Assembly (NCBI GenBank): GCA_036583965.1
Contig: JAZBQD010000030.1
Coordinates: forward strand, 51,089,551-51,153,550
Source: Prunella strophiata
Lineage: Eukaryota; Chordata; Aves; Passeriformes; Prunellidae
Length of the DNA: 64,000 nucleotides
Direction: 5' to 3'
The position numbers were made by a program, and so were the translations under genes. This document shows positions 47,301-58,195 of this stretch, piece after piece (positions within the stretch are counted from its first letter, which is position 1; every line of letters begins with the position of its first letter). The notes beneath the pieces are model-generated. The model had not been told where the DNA came from, ran no database searches, and worked only from the letters and a program-made list of their open reading frames with translations.

Positions 47301-49722
47301 TGTCCCCCACCTGTCTGTCACTGCAGAAATGAGCTCCTTAATGTGAAGACCTGCTCAGACCTTCCCATCACTTGCAGCCCCAATGGTCACTTCAGCCTCC
47401 ATCACTCTCCTGTTTTTGTTGTTGCTGCTGCTTCTTTGGAGGAGTGCAGGAGAAGTCAAGGCTCATGTATGAAAACAGAACTCACTTTATGTTGCATCAG
47501 TAGCCTATTGACATGGAACAGCACAGTGAGCTTTCTTGCTGATAAATAAAAATTATTAGTTTAACTGATGGTTGTATATTCATTATTCTTGATACCCAGC
47601 AAACATTCTGGTTGTCAAGCAGGTAATATCTGACACATCTGCCCTGTTGTTTATCTCTCAGGCTACACTAACTCAAGCACCTCATCCTTGTCTTCATTGT
47701 TTGCCCATCCCCCTCAAAAGGTCTGATTGATAGTATGGCTATATTTGCATATTTGTAATGTTTTGGGGTTTTTTTTTAATTCCAACAGTACTAGTGGACT
47801 TCTGAAAACTTCTAAAACCAGCAGCTTACACTTAGTACCATTGTTAATTCCAACCATTTGCTACCTGCTAATATAATAAACACATGCTTAGGGTTATATT
47901 CAGACTACCTAAAATAGCCTTAAGCACTCCAGCTTTGGAGGCAAAGCTCAGGGAGACAGGAGCAGTTTGGCTTGGCTCCCCGCAGAGCCTTTGGAGACAA
48001 ATAGTCACAGTGTCCACATTAGGCACTGTACAAGTGCTGGTTAGAGAACACAGCCCCTATATCTCTGTAGGCTGGACAAAAAGCCAGCTCTGTAGCCCTG
48101 CAGAACCAGTGGCTTTTTCAGCTCTAAGTTCCCTTGAATTTAGGATTTGTATGTAAGTGCAACTCATGTGAAGCTCTCTAAAAGGCAGACAGGGTACTGC
48201 TTGAAGGGTCCCATTCAGAGAGAGTAGAATTTCAGCTAAGTTTATATCTAGAATCATTAAAGCCTGTCAGGCACTTATAAAACCTTTTCAGAGCAATTTA
48301 GAGAATTTACTCAAGCTACTGAGTGCCATCTTGCTACATTATTGGCATAGATTCAGAAGTCAAACAGTTCTTATGTGATCATGACAGTTTCTGATTAATT
48401 AAACTATGTTCTTTACATGCAAAAGTACACGAAACCTGACTCCAACCCCAGCTTTCAGCTTTCACAATCAACAAGTACAAAAGTGTGGTTCTTCCCTCTT
48501 CCACCAAGATTTAATGAATTTCCTTTTGGAACTGTTAAAAACAAGAACAGCAACTGAAATATCAGCCTTATAATAAGATTGGTTTATACACTCTTTACTT
48601 TAGCAAAAACTGGAAGGAACACAAGCAAAAATAGAGAAGATTTTCAGTGCTGGATCTCACTTGCAATTGGATTTCAGACTCCCAAAATTGATGCAATGTC
48701 CACACACTTTGTCCTGGAATCATTGTTTTTCCCAGCTCTCCCCTCAAAATTGCCACAAGGTATAACATTACCCTAAACATGGAAAGGAAGAGACAGAGAA
48801 CACTGACACTTTTGGGTGATGAGTGGACAACCAGTAGCATCAGCTCACAAGCAGCAGGGCTGCAGGGCAGACAGGAATAGAGAAGGCTGCAGAGCCAAGA
48901 GGAGATAGATGCTCCCCACTGCTCCCTGCAGAGGGGAGGCTTTGGGCAGCAGTGCAGGAGGAAGAGCATTGTAATTGGCTGAGCTTTTTCATTTCACAAG
49001 GAGCAGCTCTTATGTTATGTGATGCTTCACTGACCACGCAGCCCCTGCCTCTGACATGGGTGATTTCTGCAAGTAGAAAATATGCAGGTGTGCACCCCTT
49101 TGGCTGAGCTCATGTCAGGCAGCTTCTCTGCACAAACCTCACATTACACCCTTCCTTACAGCTTACCCACATGGGTTCAGATCCCAAGAAAATCAGGGAG
49201 TCTGAGTAGCACTGGAACCCACGTGTGGTGGGAAACTTACCCTTTCAGGCAAAGGGGAAGGTGGATTTATTTTTTAAATTCACCTCTTGTTTTCTCCACT
49301 ATAAACAGTCCTGCTATTTTCTTTCCAAGATTCTATCAAAAGTTCCCATGTCTTGATAACCTGGACAATATCAAGAGACAGTAATTGAAAGTTTGTAAAG
49401 GAATTACAAAAAGCCTGAGTCTGGAGAAAGAGATGGGGAAAGTTCCTCACATCCCATGATTGACTAAGAGAGAGATTGCTGAGGGAAAGGCAGTGGACAG
49501 CCTGACAAAGAGCTGTATTGTACGTGAGAACTGGGCAGAGTCATACTGTGCAAAACTTTGACATTAAACAAGCTGCCCCAGGAGGAGTTTTGGCCCATGG
49601 AGCTAATCTGGAGAGATGACCATGAGCACAAGAGAAGATAGGGAATGGCAAAAGGGAAGAACTCCTCAGCAAAGAGAAAAGGATGACAAAATGAAAGTGA
49701 TGCAATGCCAGGTGGGAAACAT
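44301..49722. other. Unique non-coding DNA, no gene supported
   Basis: The part 44362-44740 has raised CpG and an open minus-strand frame of 116 codons directly upstream of, but in a different frame from, the coding-like segment at 43926-44300. Elsewhere, frames of 142 codons (47121-47549, plus), 130 codons (46121-46513, plus) and 124 codons (48595-48969, minus) have no recognisable domain. No confident repeat is seen. Confidence 0.5.
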
Positions 49723-49820
49723 ACAATCATAGAATGGTTTGGGTTGGAAGGGACTTCAAAAACAATCTAGTTCCAATCCCTCTGCCATGAACAGGGATAC
49801 CTTCCACTAGACCAGGTTAG
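49723..49820 (-). mobile_element. CR1 LINE, 3' terminal 100 bp
   Basis: ACAATCATAGAATGGTTTGG, GTTGGAAGGGACTTCAAAAA, CCCTCTGCCATGAACAGGGA and CTTCCACTAGACCAGGTTAG match the minus-strand CR1 end closely. This is one of the least diverged termini in the window. It is severely 5'-truncated. Confidence 0.93.
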
Positions 49821-52800
49821 TTCCAGTCAAAACCAAGTGGGAAATTTGCATTGGGAGGTCATTAGAGCACCTGCTGAATGAGGAAGCGGGAATTTGACAC
49901 GGGAGAGCTTACAGTGAGGAAAGGAAGCTGACTGGTCATGGAGAGAAAGATTGGAACAAGCAGCCAGATTTGGCACAGGATGAGGCAGAAGGATGTGTTA
50001 ATCTTGTACATTGAAGTAAGCAGTGCTTCTGAGCCCTTCATCAGGAAGTTAAAGGCTGTGCCAGGAAATAGACATAGAAAATTATTATTAAATTAAAACC
50101 CAGAAGGAGCCTTCACACTTGGCCTAATTTAGAAGAGTTGGATTTTGCAGCCTTGGAGTTCTTGTAACACGCTTGGTGCATGTATATGTTTGTACTTTGG
50201 TGCACAGGAGGGGTTCAGTCTATTCCATGCCAGAAGCCAAGAGTGTGAAACCAGGGCTTTCCTCCTCTGTGATTTACAGCTTCTGAGTCTTCAGCTGAAA
50301 AGTTCATTGGCCTGTCTTGTTTGTGCTCCACATTACAGTACCTAATCTCACATCTGATCAGTTGTCAGACAAGGTTCATCAGAGCTGTCTCATCTCCATT
50401 ACCTGCCCCTCTCCCAGTTTTTCAAGCTTACTAATCCAGCAGTTTCTTATTTCTGTGGGAGGAGACCTTGCATCACCTCTACAGGACTGGCTTATTTTTA
50501 CCTACATTGAATTTCATTGTGCTGTGTTTTCCACATATTTTGAACACTGATATATCTCTTACTTACTGTTTTTCTTTACTCAGTGAGACTCTGATAATGA
50601 CTTTAACTTCCTCAGGACGTGTCACTGTCATTCATGAATCACCACTCAGCAGAGTCCTCAGCAGGCCACTCCTTGGGGGTGCAGCTCTGGGAGGCCACCA
50701 GACAGCCAGGTGCTGCTGAAGTGGCAGGAGAAGAGACCTGACAGCAGTACCAAGAGGAGGGCAACAGCACATACAGCCCCAGCTTTCAGCCCTGCTCCAC
50801 AAGCAAGACCAAGCTTCTTGTACAGCACCCAGAGGTGTGTAGACACACCCCAGCCTGAGCAGAGCACTTTCCCTAGGGCTCCAAGAAATTCCACACAGAT
50901 TAGGAGTAGCTGAGAAGACTCATTGTTAACACCAAAAAGCTCATGGCATAACAACCTTTTCCTCTCTCTTGCCTGTTCTGGTGGAAGCACTCTTCTTACC
51001 CTTTTTCAAAACTCAGCTCCCCAAGCCAAGACCCCCATATGTAATAGGATTTCTGAATCTCTTCTTTCCCAAACCCCATACTGCTGCACACACAGCCTCA
51101 GTGCCTAAATGTCTGCTTTCCAGCTCTTCCTACAATTACTTCACAGATGAAGCACTCACTGCTGACCTCTTTCACAGCCCCTTTCCCTTACTTTCTGAGC
51201 CCATCCCTCTCCACATCTTCATTTGAAAACATTGACTCCAACATTCTCTAAATTCCTCACTGAAGTGCTCCAGGGATGGCCACAGAACAGATATCAGAGC
51301 CAAACTCACCATGTTGCTACACAAAACCAAGTTACCACCCGTGAGTTGATCTGTGCCCAGCCATAACAGCTCCTTTGTTCACCCACATCATTGCTGCACA
51401 AGAATTTCTTCTCTATCACTACCTTAATGTTCCTTAAGTCCAAGCAGTCCTAAGAGACTAGGCAGGAGCAGCTGATATCTTCCAGCCACCTCAAAACTAA
51501 GACATATGGAGAGAATTGCTGATGAATTTTGAGATGTATTATGTGACAGGTGCTTTTGGCTCCGGTTATCCGAAATGAGGGGGAAGAGGTGGAAAGGGTC
51601 TCAGATGGAGAGTTTTCTAGTGGAGGTTTAAATATGCCTTGCCATGAATCATTCTTGTCTATGCTGACCACAGAGCATCACATCTGTTGTTTTTATGGTC
51701 AAGAAAAATAAAAAAAGAAAATGACTAATACATCCCTATATAGACAAGCCACTTGAGTCAAGCCTAAAGCAGAGTCTGCTAATTGGACAAAACCATGGCT
51801 CATAATAGCATTTTAACATTTCTCCTACTTACTGTTTGTCTTTCGGTTAGTTGCTGAAGGGTGTTAACCTAGAAGTGGTCACCATGAGGGTTTGAAGTTA
51901 CAGTAACACCCCATTAAGCAGTACATGGCAAATTTACTTCACACCTGGCTTGTCAGTGGTAGCAATTCACACTCTGAAGGCTGCCAGCCAAGCCAAACAG
52001 CAGCACAGGCATCCATGCAGTGACTGGCAGTTTTACAGCCAGGAAATTCAGGCAACATTGTTCCATCTCTTGAAAAAAGCATAGGGGGTTTCAGGCACAG
52101 ACTGTGAATCTATCACATTTATATCTGCAACTCAGACATGTCTTCTCTGTCAGCACTCATTGTACAGAAATATGTACACATGTGCTCCACGGTGGGCAAA
52201 ACCACCCAGTGCATGTGACAGGAACAGCATCCCCATTGTCTGAAGCTCAGCACATGGAATCATATCCCAGCAGGGATAAAAACACAAGAAAAAAGCACAC
52301 ACAACACTGGAGCCATGGAAATAGATCAAGTATTGGCTTGTAGAAGTGAACCTCACCTTCCTGTGCTGTCACTAAGCTGGAGCCCTGTGAGGTTTCAGCT
52401 GTGCTCTGGGTAATGCTTCTGTGCACTCCAGAGCAATCTGCATGGCTGGGTCTGTAGCTTTCAGTGCTCTTTGCCCTTATTTCCCTACTGATACACTTAA
52501 CAGATTACACCACTGTGGCCTCAAATCTCCTCTGCTACCATTAGACCAGTAAAAATATACCAAGGGCAAAAAAAATATTTCTGTATTCCTGTACTTCCCC
52601 AGTCTCAGTTCCCAAACATCTTCTGAATTTATGCCAGCTGCTTTACATAGGTGCTATTCATGTTTTTATTTATGTATGAAAATGTATTTAACCTACAGGG
52701 TGGGGCTTGCTTCTTGTCCACCAAACAGTGCTGTCTTCAAACATGCAAATTTGATCTGTTTGCAGCATCCAAAATAGAAACATTGCACTAACAGTAATTA

Positions 52801-53395
52801 GATCAGAGTTTAAAAAGATCAGATCCTCATTAAGGCTTTTCCTCAAAGACTTTACAAGCTTAGAGCTTGAATCTAATCTTCAGTGTCAGCTGAAAGGGAA
52901 GCCAGGAGGGTTGATAGAGGGGAACCACCATATCTGACTTTGGTTGCTGTCGGTGAAAAGAAACAAGGGGTTAGTGCTGCAAATAGTTAAATCCATAAGA
53001 TCTTTGAGGGACAGCCACATCCTGGAGGCTCTCCTAAGAATCCCTGCTTTCAACAAGACTTTGGTGTATTGTAAAGAAAAAAGCTGAAGTGTTGAGTGCC
53101 CTGACTTTCTCACCCTTCCTCTCCCTCCAAAGCAGATGTCACTGCAGGCAGCCACATTGAGTATGTGGAACATCTTTGGAGAAAAAATTAAAAATGAGGG
53201 TGTTGAAACAGCCAGATTTACTCTGGCCTGTCTTAATTCAGTCTTCCCAGAACTTCATTCTCTCTTTTTTTCCTCTCTGTTTAATCATGGTTGCTTCTTT
53301 CCTTCTTCCTGACATACTGGTGCCCCTTCTTCCACACCCTGTTTCTAAATAGCCCAAAAAAAAGTCACTAAAAAGCCCTGGTGACTTTGCAATGG
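49821..53395. other. Unique non-coding DNA, no gene seen
   Basis: No gene or confident repeat is recognised. Frames of up to 110 codons (50658-50990, minus) have no recognisable domain. Confidence 0.6.
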
Positions 53396-53455
53396 TTTTA
53401 TCATCCATGTTTTACAGAAGAAAAGTGAGGTACAGAAATATTAGGTACCTGATCA
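53396..53455 (-). repeat. MIR-like SINE core relic
   Basis: TTTTATCATCCATGTTTTAC followed by AGAAGAAAAGTGAGGTACAG and AAATATTAGGTACCTGATCA resembles the reverse complement of the MIR core (CCATTTTACAGATGAGGAAA, then CTGAGGCACAGAGAGGTTAA). MIR relics are known across amniotes. Only about 60 bp align, so this is tentative. It lies at the start of a 171-codon plus-strand frame (53392-53907) that has no recognisable domain. Confidence 0.4.
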
Positions 53456-54688
53456 AATCCATTCTAAGTGTGTGTGCCAGGGCACACACAGGCTCAAGCT
53501 ACAAAACCACCTTTCCTTTCTCTATCCATTCATTCACACACAACACTCACACAATGTGTTTCTTGTTTACTGTCCTTGCAACCAGCTTTCTTTTCTCACC
53601 TCCTGTTGAAATCTTCAGTTTTATTACCCCTCTGCTCCTTAATGTTCATATTTACTTCTTGATCTTTTGCTACTTTCCTCACTTCCATAGGTCTTTACTG
53701 GTACCCCAAAACATCACTTTATCAGGGTTCAGTAGATTGTATCAAAGCTTTGCACATCCCAAGAAAGCTTTGCATTTAAAAAGTAAGAAAGGCAGCAAGA
53801 ACTTAATAGACAATGGCAGATTTATTTCAAACTACAGGGATGGGTCTAAGGTACAAGTGATTCTTGGAGCCTGGGAGTTAATATGGAAGATGAGATGGAA
53901 GAAGTAATCCAATTGAATCTAAGTCTTAAATATGGCCCAGGACTGCTTGTAAATTAAAAGTAATAATTATGCATTACCTGTAAAAGCATTTGATTTCATT
54001 TTAATGGCCTTTGCAAATTGCATTACTAGATCATTTGTTTACAAAAGTAACACACACATTGATTGCAACAAGTTGTACAGGACATAAAACTGAGTGGAAA
54101 TACATCCAAATGTTTGACAATGATGAACTTCAAATTCCTGTCACATAAGAAGAATACATTTCCTCTTTTAAAACCCAAGATTTTTCTGGTCTAAATCTTA
54201 CTGTTTTAAGAATTGTATTTGTACCAGATGAAAGATGTAAAAATGCTGGTACACAAATGAATGGATTATAAAGATTCATGAGGCAAACTGCAGTCTATAG
54301 CCAGAGGAAACTAGCCTATTAAGAATCCAGGATCAGAACACCAGGCTCATGTGCCACTGAGTAATGTGATATTACCCATTGTCTTACCTCTTAACACTCC
54401 TCAAATAAGAAGAAAGAGTCTAAAATATTTTTTCAGCGTTGCAACAGTGCTTCTTCTGCATTACATTTCACTTCCATTTATTAAGATGGATTATCCACTT
54501 CATGCTAAACCCTGACATCCTTTTAGTCACTAATTAGCTAAATTCCCATCAGACCTGCTGCTACACAGTTCTGAGATTTGTGTAATCAGTTAGGCCTGGC
54601 CTAATCAGAGTGGATTCATTGTACAATCAGACCTCAGAGGTATAAAAGTACATGAAGAGATAAGAAAGAAAAAACAGAGAGTAACCTC
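53456..54688. other. Unique AT-rich non-coding DNA
   Basis: No gene is seen. A symmetric element TTAGGCC-T-GGCCTAA lies at 54590-54604, flanked by two TAATCAG copies (54583-54589 and 54602-54608). A TATA-like TATAAAAG occurs at 54641-54648. Confidence 0.55.
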
Positions 54689-54745
54689 ATATTGATTTCA
54701 GTGAGTCGATGGGAGGTCTGAATAAAGACTGGGTAAGAGCCAAGA
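54689..54745. repeat. Possible old interspersed repeat (ACTTCAATGGGAG type)
   Basis: ATTGATTTCAGTGAGTCGAT, then GGGAGGTCTGAATAAAGACT and GGGTAAGAGCC, follows a common motif of old repeats in turtles, crocodilians and birds: ATTGACTTCAATGGGAGTTT, then TGCCTGAGTAAGGACTGCAG and GATTTGGCCC. Identification is by recall and the copy is diverged. Confidence 0.4.
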
Positions 54746-55061
54746 AAATAACCTGATAAAATATTTCTCTTAAGTATTGGTGGCCCTCTTTTTATTTACT
54801 GGAATAGCATTTCTATAAGTTGACAATGTCATCTGTATTGTGCTAATTTAAGTGCCTCCAACTTGAAGAGAAGCAACAAATAAAAAGATTAAGTATTCTG
54901 TACAGAAGACCAAGGATCTTAGATGTCAAAGAAAAAAAAACCACAGTGAAGAATTCTCTTGTTCAGTTATCTTCATAATGGAAAAGGAGGGAAAAAAGAG
55001 CAGACTATCAAAAATTCACCCCTCACTCCTTTTCTCCTCTCTCTAACAGTCCCCTGAGGAT
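54746..55061. other. Unique non-coding DNA, nothing recognised
   Basis: An AT-rich spacer between an old repeat and a long CR1. Nothing is recognised. Confidence 0.6.
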
Positions 55062-55861
55062 CAATCATAGAATCAAATATCATGAGCTGGAAGGGACCCA
55101 CAAGGATCATTGAAGCCCATCTCCTGGCTTTGCACAGGACCATCTCCAAGAGTCACACATGTGTGCCTGAGAAGCATTGTCCAAACGCCTCTTGAACCCT
55201 GTTAGGGCTGGTGCTGGGACCACTTCTATGTGGAGCCTTGTTCCAGTGCCTGACAACTCTCTGGGTGAAAAACCTTTTCCTGATATCAAACTTAAGCTTC
55301 CCCTGACATACTTCAGACCATTGCTGAAGGTCCTGTCACTGGTCACCACACAGAAGAGATCGGTGCCTACCCCTCCTCTTCCCCTCACAAAGAAGTTGCA
55401 GACTGGGATGAACTCTTCAATCTCCTCATCTCCAGGCTGAACAGACCAAGTGACCTCAACTGCTCCTCATACAGCTTCCCCTCAAGGCCCTTCATCATCC
55501 TCACTGCCCTTCTTTGGACACTCTCTAATAGCTTAATATCTTGTTAATACTGTGGTGCACAAAACAGCACTGAAGATGAGGCAGCCCCAGCTCAGAGCAG
55601 AGTGGGACAATCCCCTCCCTTGCCTGGCTGGTGATGCTGTGGGACCTGGCCCCAGGTCCCTTCCCATGGCACTGCTCTCCAGCCTCTCATTCCCCAGTCT
55701 GTCCATACATCCAGATGTGCCCCATCCCAGGTGCAGAATCCAGAACTTTTCCTGTTAAAATTGATATGGTTGGTGATTGCCCAGCCCTCTAAATTGTCAG
55801 AGTTTCTCTGCAGGGTCTTTCTTTGAGGGAGTCAACAGCTCCTCCCAGTTTATTGCCATTA
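55062..55861 (-). mobile_element. CR1 LINE, longest copy in the window, 3' ORF2 plus tail
   Basis: Minus-strand CR1 of about 800 bp. The 3' tail starts at AATCATAGAATCAAATATCA, followed by AGCTGGAAGGGACCCACAAG, GGGTGAAAAACCTTTTCCTG, CATCTCCAGGCTGAACAGAC and TCATACAGCTTCCCCTCAAG. Reverse-transcriptase C-terminal blocks in antisense come next: CACTGCCCTTCTTTGGACAC, CAATCCCCTCCCTTGCCTGG, TCTCATTCCCCAGTCTGTCC, TTGGTGATTGCCCAGCCCTC and GAGGGAGTCAACAGCTCCTC. Around 55637-55655 the text goes directly from ATGCTGTGGGACCTGG to CCCCAGGTCCC, which suggests an internal loss of roughly 100 bp. It is not functional. Confidence 0.93.
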
Positions 55862-56717
55862 GGATTAGCTGAGCCTTGGGGAGCCAGAGGCAAGCACAGT
55901 GTGGATGCTGCATCCAGACCATGTACAAGTTCCAATCTCCCACCTTTCTGTGGGATCTGGGGCCAGGCCCACAGAGGGATTTGCCAGGATCACTGCAGCA
56001 GGAGAAGGCAGTGTGTATAGACACTGCTGACTGCTGTACTCAGAGCAGTCAGGTCGAAAGTTTGGAGGAGGGATTAGTGAGGCAGAGTAGAGGTTATGTC
56101 TCTGAGAAGATGGGGACTGGAGGCAGATTAGAGAAAGGAAGGAAAAATTATTGAAATGAAAATAATTATCCAATTAAACTATTAGTGAATTTAAATAAAT
56201 TTGGGGTTGTTTCTTTTTTACAATTGAAAGCTATGGAGAGGAAAAAGGAAAACCTGACTGAGAATTGCTGTCCTGCTTTACAGATGTGCCATTATACCTG
56301 CTGAGTGAAAACAAAAGTAATAGGACCACCACCTTATTCAAGACTAAAAATTCACCTGCTAAGTGAAACAGACATCCTGTTCACACAGGCCAGCCAAGGC
56401 TCTGGGCCCAGATCCAACCAATAATAAAAATAATAACTTCATTTTGCTTCCATTTCTTATTTCACTTTTAAATTATAAACAAAGTTTTATACCATTAGTT
56501 TTGTAATTAATCTGACCCCTTCAACTTAGGCCTTTTAGATTAAAAAATCTGATATTTATACCAAAAAAAAAGAAAGCAGTGATATGAAAAAGAATAAAGA
56601 ATCTTGGCAGTGAGACACTATAAGCTCAGTAATGCTAAAAGAGAGAATTTTGTCCATTGCAATGAGACCACGCTCCTATCAGAACTAGGATCAGGTACTT
56701 TGTTCAAATCTTTTCTG

Positions 56718-56721
<4 letters not shown>

Positions 56722-56749
<28 letters not shown>
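56722..56749. repeat. Poly(A) run, 28 nt
   Basis: An unbroken run of 28 A after TTTTCTGCTTT. No AATAAA lies in the expected 10-30 bp upstream and no known SINE or gene body is recognised, so it is not clearly a retrocopy tail. Confidence 0.95.
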
Positions 56750-56752
<3 letters not shown>

Positions 56753-57847
56753 AACAGCAGTAAGGATGAAAGAGGTAGAGAAGTCTCACAGGCCAATATC
56801 TGCTGTCTAAAACAAGCAATGGCTCATCTGGACTTCCATCAGACTCCTAAGGGATGTCTTACCTCGGGCTGTGGCTGCAAGTGAACAGACACTGTACCCA
56901 ACATAAATATATCCTGCAGTCCAAATGAGAAAGAAACCTTTCTGCATGTCAAAACACATTTAATAACTGAACAGAAACATACAGGTATCATGGACTACCT
57001 TGCATTAACCATGCAGATGCTCTCAGTGAGCATGTGAAGATATTTGAAAGAAGTCAGATTTTGCCTTTCCCTCCTCATGGAGTTTGCCATCTTACCCCTC
57101 CAGCCACAGACATTGAATTTCATCCCTCTTCTGGTTTGCTTGTGTGCAGCCACCCTGTCACCCATACATCTGTTCAGCATTCTACTGCTGTGGCCTTCAC
57201 ACAAAACAAGCAACAGCAGCAGCTACCTAAAATTAAAAACTGAACACAATCTCCTTCTGAGCTGTGAAGACACATGTATTACACACACAACACAAACTGT
57301 AGTATTTACTAAATGACTGTCCTTCACTTTGTCTTGTCTTTACATTGTTTACACCCATATGTCCCAACCCTGATGCCAGATTACTTCAACTGCCACATAA
57401 ACAGTCTCTGCTCCATTATTCAAGATCACACTTTTGTGCCCTTAAGTTGTCAAAGCCTGCTGGGATGCAATAAAATGTTTTCTTTCTTTCACATATTTTG
57501 AATAAGGGGCTCCTGTACAGGAAGCTGTGAGATAAATTTCTGTCTCCATCATGCTCTGTCTTAAATTATGGGTCTAAAGCTCTGGAACACAAAACCCTTC
57601 TATATCTGTAAGGTCTGGGTAAGAGGTGAAGGGCAGCTGTAACTTAAATATCCTTCAACAGACTATCTCAAAACACATACTCCAATTATACATCTCTCTC
57701 TTAAGCCCTATAAATGAAATCTCTTGACAGTAACTGGGCTTTCCCTAGTTAGTTTTTTTGATTGCTTTTCTGGAGTGAGGAACCCTCCACATTCATACCT
57801 AATTTCCTAGGTCTGTATCTTTGTAGATGTCTCTCTAATTTTTCAGA

Positions 57848-57862
57848 TTTTTTTTTTTTTTT
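57848..57862. repeat. Poly(T) run, 15 nt
   Basis: A homopolymer T run in T-rich DNA. Confidence 0.95.
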
Positions 57863-58009
57863 AATGAAGCGTCATATACAACGTGTGTTTTTTTTATTCT
57901 GTTTGTTCTTTTAATCCTTACACAAACAAAATATTAGTTCCAATTCCCTGGTTGTAATTTCTTGTTGATTGACTCATTGTTCAGCTATAAGCTCAGTGAT
58001 CAAAATATT

Positions 58010-58195
58010 TAGAAGGCTTTCAGGAGGTCATCTAGTAGTGCCCAAAGGCAGAATTGACTATACATCAACTGTTCTTGGCAGCTGCTCGTCTAACCGGTTT
58101 TTAAGAACCTCCAGTGATGGAGATTTCATCATTTCCCTAGGCAACCTGTGCCAGAGCATAACTACCCTTATCATTAGAAAGTTTTTTCTTCCCAG
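58010..58195 (-). mobile_element. Old CR1-type LINE fragment, 3' region
   Basis: Block order follows an older CR1 subfamily on the minus strand: AGGAGGTCATCTAGTAGTGC, CTAACCGGTTTTTAAGAACC, TCCAGTGATGGAGATTTCAT, CAACCTGTGCCAGAGCATAA, CTACCCTTATCATTAGAAAG and TTTTTTCTTCC. The TTCTTAAAAACCTCCAATGA and GTTAGAAAGTTTTTCCTAAT blocks of old amniote CR1 copies are the best match. It is more diverged than the other copies. Confidence 0.75.

Larger units (their letters stand above)
55862..58009. other. Unique non-coding DNA with long homopolymers
   Basis: No gene is recognised. It includes the A28 run at 56722-56749 and a T15 run at 57848-57862. Frames of 90-102 codons near 55.8-56.2 kb overlap the CR1 flank and carry no recognisable domain. 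Confidence 0.6.

Noticed and set aside
52251..52275. CACATGGAATCATATCCC resembling a CR1 terminus
   Set aside because: Similarity stops after about 10 bp; the following sequence is not CR1-like.
53392..53907. 171-codon plus-strand frame
   Set aside because: Begins in a MIR-like relic, has no recognisable domain, and its length fits chance expectation.
54590..54740. Solo LTR suggested by TATAAAAG and AATAAA 80 bp apart
   Set aside because: No TG...CA ends or target duplication could be found, and the AATAAA falls in what looks like an old non-LTR repeat.
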